NCBI GenBank assembly: GCA_014116815.1 | Contig: JACGYV010000030.1 | Span: 1 to 15,507, forward strand | Length of the DNA: 15,507 nt | Origin: Holosporaceae bacterium 'Namur' | Lineage (GTDB): Bacteria > Pseudomonadota > Alphaproteobacteria > Rickettsiales > Midichloriaceae | Direction of reading: 5' to 3' | Shown here: positions 8,797 to 15,507 of the stretch, in pieces | How positions within the stretch are numbered: position 1 is the first letter of the stretch | Layout of the letters: each line of letters opens with the position of its first letter | Notes under the pieces: model-generated | What the model saw: the letters and a program-made list of their open reading frames with translations, nothing else | Told to the model about the DNA's origin: nothing | The model's database searches: none | Made by a program: the position numbers and the translations under genes

Positions 8797-8994
8797 TTAC
8801 CTTTTATTACTATTACGCTGTGTTGTGTAATGCTGTTGCTTTTGTATATTCTTTTTTTCTAAATACAAGTGTCCTAAATTCTTTAAGGTTTGAACTTGAG
8901 CGGTATAATTTTTACTTACTAAAGCTGATTCAAAGCTTTCTTTATATATTTTTTCTACTTCTTGAGGGTTGATTTCTTTTGCCTTATTACTCAT
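8797..8994 (-). pseudogene. Frameshifted 5' remnant of a TPR/nucleotidyltransferase paralogue (65 codons)
   Basis: The 65-codon frame begins with a good ATG preceded by AGAGG (9001-9005) at 6-base spacing. Residues about 15-45 match the TPR segment at about 110-140 of the 343-codon gene at 10343-11374. The frame then departs from the family at the homopolymer at 8852-8858. Shifting by one base there restores KKEYTKATALHNTA, against KKEYTKAAALYNTA in the paralogue. The paralogue has one more base at this point, so a 1-base deletion is the simplest explanation. A second 1-base difference follows near 8812. I see nothing of the nucleotidyltransferase domain. The gene therefore looks like a decayed copy with an intact translation start, sitting 32 bases upstream of the STAND NTPase gene and possibly still leading its transcript. 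A genuine small TPR-like peptide is the alternative. Confidence 0.65.
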
Positions 8995-9275
8995 TTTATT
9001 CCTCTTTTAATAGGCTTGGGAGATATTTAATTTATTTTATAGGTTAAGATAAACCTTCAGCATATATTTGCTATAACCATAATTCTAAGAAGACATATTA
9101 GAACAATGCTCCACGGCACTTAAGCTGACAACACTTTTTTTATTAAAATTTCTATGATAAAATATATTATATTATTAAATTATATGATTATTTGATACCT
9201 TAACTAAAATATTAATTCTTTAGCTTTTAATCGTCCTAAAATAATGAAAACATGCTTTATTACTCTGAGATTACC
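8995..9275. other. AT-rich intergenic region, probable leader of the STAND/nucleotidyltransferase operon
   Basis: This non-coding stretch separates the TPR remnant from the IS5-family element. It contains the AGAGG ribosome binding site at 9001-9005 and very AT-rich sequence around 9150-9190 that could hold a leftward promoter, though no -35/-10 pair stands out. Translating leftwards from the IS edge gives no continuation of the gene interrupted on the other side of the element. Confidence 0.4.
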
Positions 9276-9292
9276 GGCGTTGTTGCTCAAAT
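9276..9292 (+). repeat. Left terminal inverted repeat of the IS5-family element
   Basis: Reads GGCGTTGTTGCTCAAAT and pairs with the inverted copy at 10349-10365, with 14 of 17 positions identical. It lies about 36 bases beyond the transposase stop. Confidence 0.8.
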
Positions 9293-9328
9293 CCCGGTTG
9301 AAGAATATTTCCCCTATACCCCTGTTAT

Positions 9329-10246
9329 CTAAGTAAGTTTTACCGAATTAGGCATACCCAGGTTAGTCATTTTGTTAAGTATATTGCAACCAAGTAATGT
9401 TTCTGCATCTTGGTTATCCCATTTTCTAGATCTTAGTTTAGCTCCTATAATACTTTTATACCGGTAAAATGTATTCTCTACAATCTCCCTCCTACCGTAT
9501 TTATTTTTATTATACCAAGCATGGTATCCTTTTTCTCTTATATAGTTTATTGTATCAGACCTATGTTTCACTGTAGCCTTTTTAGCATTTTTAGGGGGTG
9601 GGATTGTCGGTTTAATATTTTGAGTTTCTAAAAATCCGTAAGTGTTGTTACCATCATAACCTCCATCAGCTAAAACCTCAGTGATCTTCTCTTGATTCGC
9701 TTGCTCTATTAAATGTTCTAAGCACTTACGGTCATCAGTCACATGGTTGGTCATAATGCGCGAGACTATTATTCCTTCCTCACTAACTCCTATGTGTAAC
9801 TTACACCATATCCTTCTTTTGACTTCACCTCCATGCTTGAAAATAAGCCATTCACTTTCTCCATATACTTTAATGCCCGTGCTGTTATTACCAAGTATCC
9901 ATTTTCAGTTAACTGAGGTAACTTTATTCTCTTAAGCAAACTTCTAGCTCTTTTAGATAATCGGCTAAACTCAGGAACTTCAAGCTTAACGTCAATAAGT
10001 TCAAATATAGACTTAACAAATCCTTCAGTTTGTCTTAGCGGTAACTTTAGTAACATACGAATAGTTAGCATCATATCAATTGCATAATCAGAATAATAAG
10101 TTACACGTCCTCGTTTACACACATAGGTCTTCTATATCTTTGCTTATCCATACTGTAAGCGATCCCCTATTCTTTAGTGATTGGTTGTACTCTTTCCAAT
10201 TATTTATTTTGTATTTAATTTTCCTAAAATTGCTTCTTTTCTTCAT
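9329..10246 (-). pseudogene. IS5-family (IS903-group) transposase, two frameshifts
   Basis: Three frames together make about 307 codons, the usual length of an IS903-type DDE transposase. Piece one starts at ATG 10246 (with NRGSLTVWI) and stops at 10115. Piece two covers about 10122 down to about 9891 (VTYYSDYAIDMMLTIRMLL, then LSKRARSLL); its frame stays open to 9790 but is no longer transposase-like. Piece three continues as STGIKVYGESEW, KHGGEVKRRIWCKLHIG, then ADGGYDGNNTY with the second catalytic Asp, and REIVENTFYRYKSIIGAKL with the catalytic Glu, ending NKMTNLGMPNS at 9329. The first break is at a short TG repeat near 10117-10124. The second removes one base at the codon expected to be the first catalytic Asp of the DST motif, near 9890. 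I see no slippery heptamer, so this is decay rather than programmed frameshifting. The element cannot make an active transposase. Confidence 0.85.
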
Positions 10247-10342
10247 ACTAGCTTTTTTCTTTTTGGCTCTAGCTTATCAGTATTAATGCCTTGCTCTTTT
10301 TATGCTATTAATTATTTAGGTACTCAGGCAAACTTTACAATA

Positions 10343-11374
10343 TCACCTATTTACGCAACAATGCCCAGTTTCTCCCAAATTAATTACCTTAATATTCAAT
10401 AATCTGGTTAGATTTCTAAAATACTCTTTATACTCCTCTTTGTCTTCATTAATTAATATGGTGAATTCAATATCTGAATAAGGTGTAATTGTTCCCATTG
10501 CCAGTGAACCAAGTCCTATAATTGTATACTTACATCCCTCAGGTGGTGAACCTATTGTTTCTTGGCATTCTTTAATCAAAATATTTAAGAATATTTTTAC
10601 ATTATTGGTAATATCTTTATTTAAACTTCTTATCCTTTCTGCTCTTCTTAAATATAATATTCTAATATTTCTATTTTGCTCTTTTCCATAATTGTATTCC
10701 GCTTCTATGCTCTCAAGAACATTTCTTACCTTTTTCCGTAACTCATCTAAAAACTCTTTATGTCTGAGTGTTAATTCTTGCATTATTAAGTTTGCAGGTA
10801 TTTGCTTATTTAATACTTTTCCTACAAATAATATTTCTACTTCTATTATACTGTTAACAATTGCGTCTTGCAGATGATTAAATTTCATACCTACAAGCTT
10901 ATCTTTAGTGATAACCAATGCCGTATTATATAACGCTGCTGCTTTAGTATATTCTTTTTTTCCTAAGTACTTATCCCCTAAAGACTGTAATACTACTGCT
11001 TGCTGAATAAAATTATTATTTTCTAATGCTTTTTTAAAAGCATCCTTATATCCATTTTTTGCTATCTCTTCTTCTATTAATTCAATAATCTCTTCTGTAT
11101 CTTTAAAACTTAATTCTAATCTTTCTCTCTTTTGTTTTTTAAAAGTAATGATACTATCTTTTTCCCTCTTTATCTTCTTATTAAATTCAAATTCTTTACT
11201 TCCCTCTTCTAACTCCATATCTAAGTGATCTGTATTATAATAATTATTGGCAGAGTATGATACATTTAAAGAGCTAGATGAGAAGCTAATAGAAGCCCAA
11301 TCTTGATTAGCATGTAAGAACCCAATTCCATCATCTTTTTCCTTACCTTTATCTGACTTGTTGCTGCTTAGCAT
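10343..11374 (-). CDS. Nucleotidyltransferase/TPR protein, 3'-truncated by an IS (343 codons)
   Basis: This is the N-terminal part of a paralogue of the two large nucleotidyltransferase/TPR proteins. Residues 1-105 are polar and charged, unlike the F-box-like start of the larger proteins. Residues about 108-155 form a TPR-like pair (LGDKYLGKKEYTKAAALYNTAL). Residues about 286-305 carry the nucleotidyltransferase signature, G289-S290 then TPYSDIEF with D301 and E303. The match to the family stops at INLGET (331-336); residues 337-343 (GHCCVNR) are read from the inverted repeat of the IS5-family element, and the stop at 10343 lies inside it. The helical domain and TPR half that follow in the relatives are gone, and nothing beyond the IS continues them. 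The ATG at 11374 has AGG (11380-11382) 5 bases upstream. If translated, the product is probably inactive or misfolded, although the metal-binding motif is retained. Confidence 0.75.
   Translation of the reverse strand: MLSSNKSDKGKEKDDGIGFLHANQDWASISFSSSSLNVSYSANNYYNTDHLDMELEEGSKEFEFNKKIKREKDSIITFKKQKRERLELSFKDTEEIIELIEEEIAKNGYKDAFKKALENNNFIQQAVVLQSLGDKYLGKKEYTKAAALYNTALVITKDKLVGMKFNHLQDAIVNSIIEVEILFVGKVLNKQIPANLIMQELTLRHKEFLDELRKKVRNVLESIEAEYNYGKEQNRNIRILYLRRAERIRSLNKDITNNVKIFLNILIKECQETIGSPPEGCKYTIIGLGSLAMGTITPYSDIEFTILINEDKEEYKEYFRNLTRLLNIKVINLGETGHCCVNR
10349..10365 (-). repeat. Right terminal inverted repeat of the IS5-family element
   Basis: On the minus strand it reads GGCATTGTTGCGTAAAT, the partner of 9276-9292. 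The broken nucleotidyltransferase gene reads into it, which adds seven foreign codons before the stop at 10343. Confidence 0.8.
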
Positions 11375-11693
11375 AGTTACCTATCTATAATATTGTGTAG
11401 TCTAAGAAAAAAATAAAAGTACATTTAAAAAATTAGCTATTCAAAACTTTATAATATAGCCTTTAGTAGAGTTTTAGTCTTAACCAGCTATAATTATTAA
11501 TTAAAGTAAACACCGTTTATAATTTAAATCTTTTCTACTTATATTTTATTAAATAACTTAAGATGAAGGTAAAATATCTAGTAACTAATAATTTAGAAAT
11601 CCTTGTAGATAAGATGATAGGTTTCTTTGTTACATAAGAGCTAATAAAAAGATCTTTTCATACTTCATAAGCAAAAGAACCAATCTATATGTA
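11375..11693. other. Non-coding gap between two nucleotidyltransferase/TPR genes
   Basis: This 319-base AT-rich stretch carries no credible reading frame. It should hold the promoter of the truncated gene starting at 11374 and the 3' end of the upstream gene. A TTGAAT box read leftwards near 11441 has a weak partner (TACTTT) 17 bases on, too poor to call. The palindrome AAAAGATCTTTT (11647-11658) lies downstream of the gene ending at 11694, but it has no loop or GC stem, so it is not a convincing terminator. Confidence 0.5.
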
Positions 11694-14600
11694 TTAGTAT
11701 TTTTCTAATCCTTCTTGTACAGTACCTAATGTTCTTATTAGCATCTCTTCGTATATCCTTGCTTGAAACTCAAACCCTAATTCTTTATAGGTTGCAATTA
11801 GTAACTTTAATGGTATTTCTGCTTCTTGTTTTTTAACAGACATTATCTCCTTAGCAAAGCTCATCAATTCTTTTTTTGCTTCGTTAATCTCATTTTGCAT
11901 ATGGTGTACTTTTATTAATAAGTAATAAGCTAGGATATAAGGTTTAGTTATAGTTAGAATTTCTCTCTCTTTTAAAAATTCTCGTAATATCTCTATCAAG
12001 GCTATCTTTTCTTGCTGACAATATAATAATTCGTAATTTTCTTCCTTGATACTAATTGCATGATATAATAAATCCTTAATCTCCTGATATTCTGATCTAT
12101 TTTCGCTATTATGGTGTTTAATTAACAACATTGCATATTCTGTATGTATATAACTAGGTATGTATGGTGGTGGGTAAGAATCAACCAGACTTTCAAAAAA
12201 TTCTTTACTTTTAGTAATATTATGTTCAGAAGCTTCACTATTACCATTGCTTCTTAAGTTCATACCTTTGATATGATAACAGCATGCCAACCTATACTTA
12301 AAGAATATATTGTTAGGGAACAACTTATGACCAGCTTCATAGCACTTTATAGCCTCATCAAGTTTATTATTTTTAAAGGCAGAAACTGCACAAAATTCAA
12401 ATAAAGATGATTTACATGTTATCAATACAGTCTCATTAGCGTTTAATTTTTTAATCTGTAAATCATATTTATCTCCATAATATTTATTGTAGAGCAACAT
12501 TGCTTCTTGATAGTAGTTAATTGGATTATTTCCTTGCGATAATAAAAGGTTACCTTGCAATACTATTGCTCTTATCAGGTCCCGAGTTGTACAACCTACT
12601 TCTTCATGCTTTTCATCGTAAGATGAAAGTAATATTTTTCTTGCTTCATATAAAATTTTTTGAGCTTCAAGGTATTTTTCTAAATCAATTAGTGTATTAC
12701 CGAGGTTATGTAATAACTTTGCATGTATATGAGGAGTAGATTGCATTTCTAAAGGCTTTAAATCATTTAAAGCTTTTTTTAAAATAAATTCAGATTGCTC
12801 ATGCTGCCCTATATCATTATATAAATCAGACAATGCTATTAAAGCTTTTATTACATCAGGATGTAAAACTCCATAATGTTCCTTTAATAAGCTTAAAGCT
12901 TCTTTAAAACATAATTCAGCTCTATCATATTTCTTTTGTAATAGATATAAATTACCAATATTAAAGGTATAATTAGTAACTTTTAAGATTTTATCATTTG
13001 TAATTAAAGCAAACTGATTATATAGACGCTCCGCTTGCATAAATTTTTCTTCTGCATTTTTTAATAATTTTTCGCTAGGGTTTATTATAAATTGTCTTAA
13101 ATATAAAGTTCCTAATTCACACAATGTTTCAGCGCTTTTTAAAATAGGTTCTTTTTTTTCAGGATACTTATTATTAAGTAGGGTATACCTATCTAAAGCT
13201 TGATAAAAATATTTCTCTGCCTCATTGTATTGTGATTGCATTAAAGCTGACGCACCTAAGTTAAAACATAAACCTATATCATTTAATGTAATTATAAATT
13301 CAATACTTTTTAAAAACTCATTTTTCTTCGGGGATTTAGAGTATATGACCATAAGCTTAATTTTTTCGTCTATAGCTAAAATTTTACCATAAGTTTCTTG
13401 CTGCTCTTTAAATCTACCTAACCTACTATATGCATTACCTAATAAAGTAAGCAATCCTTTTAAATCAATAATATCCCACCCCAAATGCATATTACTTTCG
13501 TTTTCTATAAAGCTATTGAAAACTTTATTAACATAAGGTTCTAGATATTCTAGTGCTTTATTGTACTTCATAAGCTTTAAACAAATTTTACCTTTTACTT
13601 CTGCGCTATCATTATAAAATTCTTGTCCTCTTAAAATGTTTTTTTGTTTTTCATGATTTTCCTCAAGGCAAACTTCTTCTGTGGTTTTATGCAATGCTAA
13701 AGCTATATAGTAATATTTGAATAAGCCCCCTTCAGGACTAATATCTCTTTCGGTTAAATAAAAAATTTTGAAACTTTCATCAGTTGTTGGACTTTTTGCT
13801 ACCATAGTTGACATAGTCTCAAATTGTCCTTTATTAGCAAGGTATGTGCGCAACCTAAGCATCACAGCGAAACTAGCTGCGTATTTTAAATAATGTAATG
13901 CATTTTTACTTTTATCTTCACAAGCAATTATTTTCGTTTCATATAATTTATCCACCGCATCCCATACACTCTTAGCTCCTATACCGAAAAATAATGCTAA
14001 ACTATATATAAATCTGTCAGGCAATCTATATATTTCTTGCTTAACATCAACTAGCTTTCCTTCATTTTCACTTCCAATTAACTCAAGCCTAAAGACATCT
14101 ATATCACTCTTAACTTTTATAACTTCTGTTTGATTTAATAATTCATTCCTTTTATGTTCTTCCACTCCATCTTTCAGCCTTTTTAAAGTTCTAAGCTTAA
14201 AATTCGGAACATTATCTTCATTTTCTTTATTTAAATATTTACTAACTTTTTTTCTGTAGTTAGTAAATAAACTTTGCTCCCCATAAATAAAACAACTAGC
14301 CTCTAGTATATATGGTAAGTTTTTATCTACACGAGCATACTTTTCATCTAAATACTCTGCCATTTTCTCAGGGGTTTGTATCAGCTTATAGTCTTTATCT
14401 TTCTCTATTCTACCTAATGGTGTTTTACCTCCTAAGTCAAAATTAAATCCTCTACTTATAAATCTTTCTAAATTAATATTATACTTACTAGTTGGTATTA
14501 TAGTTTCTCCTAAACAAATCACCTTGAAATGTACTAAGTGGCTTAGGTTCTTAAAATAATTTTGAATTTTTGGGTTACTGTTAATTTTATAATCTTTATT

Positions 14601-15488
14601 TTCAGTAAGTATTGCAAACTCTAAATCTGAATAGGGTGTAAACTGATTTAGTGCTAATGACCCTAGCCCTATAACACTATATTTACAAGGAGGCTTACCT
14701 ATAACTTCTTCACATTCTTTAAATATTCTTGCTATAAAGCCTTTAACTTGTTCAGCTATATGTTCAAATAATCCCCTGGTTTCATTTATAAAGTATTCTT
14801 CTGATTCATATACTGATTCAGTTTCTTCTTTCTTTAATGAACCTTCATCTATCTCTTGTATTTTGCTTTCTGCATCCATCCTTAATTGCTTTAAAAAGTC
14901 TCTATTAATTTCAGATTCATGTTTAACCAACCCAAGTTGGCTAGTAATTTCTCTATTTGCCGAAATATATACTAGTTCTCTAAGCTCTCTCCATATTATA
15001 TCTAACTGCTCAAATGCCTGAACTTTATAATTCTCTAGCTCTTGGTTAGTTTTAGCTTTTTGTTCCTCTTCTAGTTTTTCTACCATACTTAATACATACT
15101 GGTAGAATACTGCTGCATCTGTATAATCTTCTGCTTTGTTTGATATCCTTCCTATATCTATATATAAATCTCCAAGCTTTCTATATACTTCTATTAAGTT
15201 GATAGCTATTTCAAAAGAAGGAGTTAAGGTATAGTCATATACTAATTTCCTTAACTCTGCTGCATACCTTTGCTCTATTATTAAATACTTATTAAGTTTC
15301 CCTGCCTTTGAAAACTCTTTTGATACTTGAGATAATTGCATAAGATCAGAAGTGGATAAATATCTTATAATACGTAATGTAGTGATGTTATCCCGAGAAA
15401 TTGGAGAGTAAGATAAGAAACTCTGATAAAAATAAGAGAAACAATCGGAGGAATGAAATGACAAAACAAACCAGGAAAAATTATACAA
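11694..15488 (-). CDS. F-box-like / GlnD-like nucleotidyltransferase / TPR paralogue, 5'-truncated by an IS3-family element
   Basis: This is a close relative of the 1422-aa protein at 313-4581. From residue 37 (TLRIIRYLS, RVSKKF-like QVSKEFSKAG) the two align with a constant 108-residue offset through the nucleotidyltransferase motif: G276-S277 then TPYSDLEF with D288 and E290. Similarity continues through YRLPDRFIYSLALFFG and SFAVMLRLRTYLANKGQFE to about residue 605. The middle, about 640-1080, has degenerate TPR-like helices in place of the regular 42-residue repeats. The C-terminal stretch is again similar, ending RTLGTVQEGLEKY. Residues 1-35 are not family sequence: they are the antisense reading of an IS3-family left end that begins at about 15383. 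The true start and about 140 N-terminal residues are therefore lost, including the beginning of the F-box-like segment. No ribosome binding site supports the Met at 15488, so expression depends on a chance start and is doubtful. Confidence 0.75.
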   Translation of the reverse strand: MYNFSWFVLSFHSSDCFSYFYQSFLSYSPISRDNITTLRIIRYLSTSDLMQLSQVSKEFSKAGKLNKYLIIEQRYAAELRKLVYDYTLTPSFEIAINLIEVYRKLGDLYIDIGRISNKAEDYTDAAVFYQYVLSMVEKLEEEQKAKTNQELENYKVQAFEQLDIIWRELRELVYISANREITSQLGLVKHESEINRDFLKQLRMDAESKIQEIDEGSLKKEETESVYESEEYFINETRGLFEHIAEQVKGFIARIFKECEEVIGKPPCKYSVIGLGSLALNQFTPYSDLEFAILTENKDYKINSNPKIQNYFKNLSHLVHFKVICLGETIIPTSKYNINLERFISRGFNFDLGGKTPLGRIEKDKDYKLIQTPEKMAEYLDEKYARVDKNLPYILEASCFIYGEQSLFTNYRKKVSKYLNKENEDNVPNFKLRTLKRLKDGVEEHKRNELLNQTEVIKVKSDIDVFRLELIGSENEGKLVDVKQEIYRLPDRFIYSLALFFGIGAKSVWDAVDKLYETKIIACEDKSKNALHYLKYAASFAVMLRLRTYLANKGQFETMSTMVAKSPTTDESFKIFYLTERDISPEGGLFKYYYIALALHKTTEEVCLEENHEKQKNILRGQEFYNDSAEVKGKICLKLMKYNKALEYLEPYVNKVFNSFIENESNMHLGWDIIDLKGLLTLLGNAYSRLGRFKEQQETYGKILAIDEKIKLMVIYSKSPKKNEFLKSIEFIITLNDIGLCFNLGASALMQSQYNEAEKYFYQALDRYTLLNNKYPEKKEPILKSAETLCELGTLYLRQFIINPSEKLLKNAEEKFMQAERLYNQFALITNDKILKVTNYTFNIGNLYLLQKKYDRAELCFKEALSLLKEHYGVLHPDVIKALIALSDLYNDIGQHEQSEFILKKALNDLKPLEMQSTPHIHAKLLHNLGNTLIDLEKYLEAQKILYEARKILLSSYDEKHEEVGCTTRDLIRAIVLQGNLLLSQGNNPINYYQEAMLLYNKYYGDKYDLQIKKLNANETVLITCKSSLFEFCAVSAFKNNKLDEAIKCYEAGHKLFPNNIFFKYRLACCYHIKGMNLRSNGNSEASEHNITKSKEFFESLVDSYPPPYIPSYIHTEYAMLLIKHHNSENRSEYQEIKDLLYHAISIKEENYELLYCQQEKIALIEILREFLKEREILTITKPYILAYYLLIKVHHMQNEINEAKKELMSFAKEIMSVKKQEAEIPLKLLIATYKELGFEFQARIYEEMLIRTLGTVQEGLEKY
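13690..15382 (-). repeat. Dispersed direct repeat, copy B (F-box-like/nucleotidyltransferase half)
   Basis: Partner of about 2463-4149. The right boundary is set by the IS3-family element at 15383 and not by loss of homology, so the original duplication extended further. Confidence 0.7.
15447..15452 (+). promoter_or_regulatory. Ribosome binding site of the IS3-family orfA
   Basis: GGAGGA lies 5 bases before the ATG at 15458-15460. It is the strongest Shine-Dalgarno match in the window and supports a real plus-strand gene here, against the antisense minus-strand reading of the same bases. Confidence 0.7.
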
Positions 15489-15507
15489 AAGAATTCAAGG
15501 TAGAAGC
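15458..15507 (+). CDS. IS3-family transposase OrfA, N-terminal start only
   Basis: Translation from ATG 15458 gives MTKQTRKNYTKEFKVEA before the window ends. This is the typical opening of IS3-family OrfA proteins, whose helix-turn-helix binds the element's ends. The family pattern is a basic start followed by Y-x-x-E-F-K-x-E-A. GGAGGA lies just upstream. The rest of orfA and orfB, including the DDE core, is outside the window, so intactness is unknown. It runs opposite to, and overlaps, the false N-terminal extension of the gene at 11694-15488. Confidence 0.7.
   Translation, partial: MTKQTRKNYTKEFKVE

Larger units (their letters stand above)
9276..10365 (-). mobile_element. Decayed IS5-family (IS903-group) insertion sequence, about 1090 bp
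   Basis: Both ends are recognisable. The left end at 9276 reads GGCGTTGTTGCTCAAAT. The right end, read inward on the minus strand from 10365, gives GGCATTGTTGCGTAAAT. These differ at three of 17 positions and resemble known IS903-type ends. The length fits an IS903-group element, and the transposase inside reads leftwards. The 9 bases flanking each side (9267-9275 and 10366-10374) do not match, so there is no target-site duplication. The right end lies inside a nucleotidyltransferase gene, while the left side does not continue that gene. This points to a deletion or recombination at the element after insertion. Confidence 0.85.
15383..15507 (+). mobile_element. Left end of an IS3-family insertion sequence (runs off the window)
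   Basis: Family homology of the minus-strand nucleotidyltransferase/TPR gene stops at 15382/15383. The sequence from there, TGATGTTATCCCGAGAAATT, resembles IS3-type left ends, which commonly start TGATNTTACCC. A well-spaced orfA start follows 75 bases inside. The right part of the element and its second inverted repeat are outside the window, so the target duplication cannot be checked. Confidence 0.7.

Noticed and set aside
9885..9895. Programmed frameshifting in the transposase
   Set aside because: No slippery heptamer is present, and a second unrelated frameshift occurs upstream.
9747..9935. Plus-strand frame of 62 codons
   Set aside because: Antisense to the catalytic part of the IS5-family transposase.
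9267..10374. Target-site duplication of the IS5-family element
   Set aside because: The 9-base flanks share only five of nine positions, about what chance and AT-richness allow.
10080..10402. Two overlapping plus-strand frames of about 70 codons
   Set aside because: They are antisense to the transposase start and cross the IS boundary; composition is hydrophobic noise.
11647..11658. Palindrome AAAAGATCTTTT as a possible terminator
   Set aside because: It has no loop and only an AT-rich stem, so it would not form a stable hairpin.

Overview
This is an AT-rich, accessory-type window from a bacterium. The main content is large minus-strand genes for tetratricopeptide (TPR) proteins with eukaryote-like modules: an F-box-like segment, a GlnD-like nucleotidyltransferase domain, an NB-ARC-type STAND NTPase and pentapeptide repeats. 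Low GC, very large repeat proteins, decayed paralogues and dense insertion-sequence debris together suggest an intracellular or protist-associated bacterium. I favour the Rickettsiales (for example a Midichloriaceae-like amoeba endosymbiont), but this is inferred from style and is not proven by a marker gene.

Layout, left to right. Positions 1-312 hold the 3' end of a plus-strand transposase-like gene and a short stretch with three GACATTT repeats that looks like an IS end. Positions 313-4581 (minus) encode a 1422-residue F-box-like / nucleotidyltransferase / TPR protein. Positions 4634-8764 (minus) encode a 1376-residue pentapeptide / NB-ARC / TPR protein, 52 bases upstream of the previous gene and probably co-transcribed with it. 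Positions 8797-8994 (minus) are a frameshifted 5' remnant of a TPR/nucleotidyltransferase paralogue. Positions 9276-10365 are a complete but dead IS5-family (IS903-group) element with recognisable inverted repeats and a twice-frameshifted transposase. Positions 10343-11374 (minus) are the 5' part of a third nucleotidyltransferase/TPR gene, cut off by that element. Positions 11375-11693 are non-coding. Positions 11694-15488 (minus) are a close paralogue of the first big protein whose 5' end is cut by an IS3-family element. That element starts at about 15383 and runs off the right edge; its orfA starts at 15458.

The nucleotidyltransferase/TPR family is therefore present four times: one copy intact, one lacking its N-terminus, one lacking its C-terminus and one a small remnant. 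This is a locus expanding by duplication and being eroded by IS elements. The intact nucleotidyltransferase protein and the STAND NTPase form a likely two-gene operon. Their domains suggest signalling, effector or immunity-like functions (sensing by TPRs, nucleotide-driven switching, nucleotidyl transfer), but no substrate or partner can be read from the sequence.
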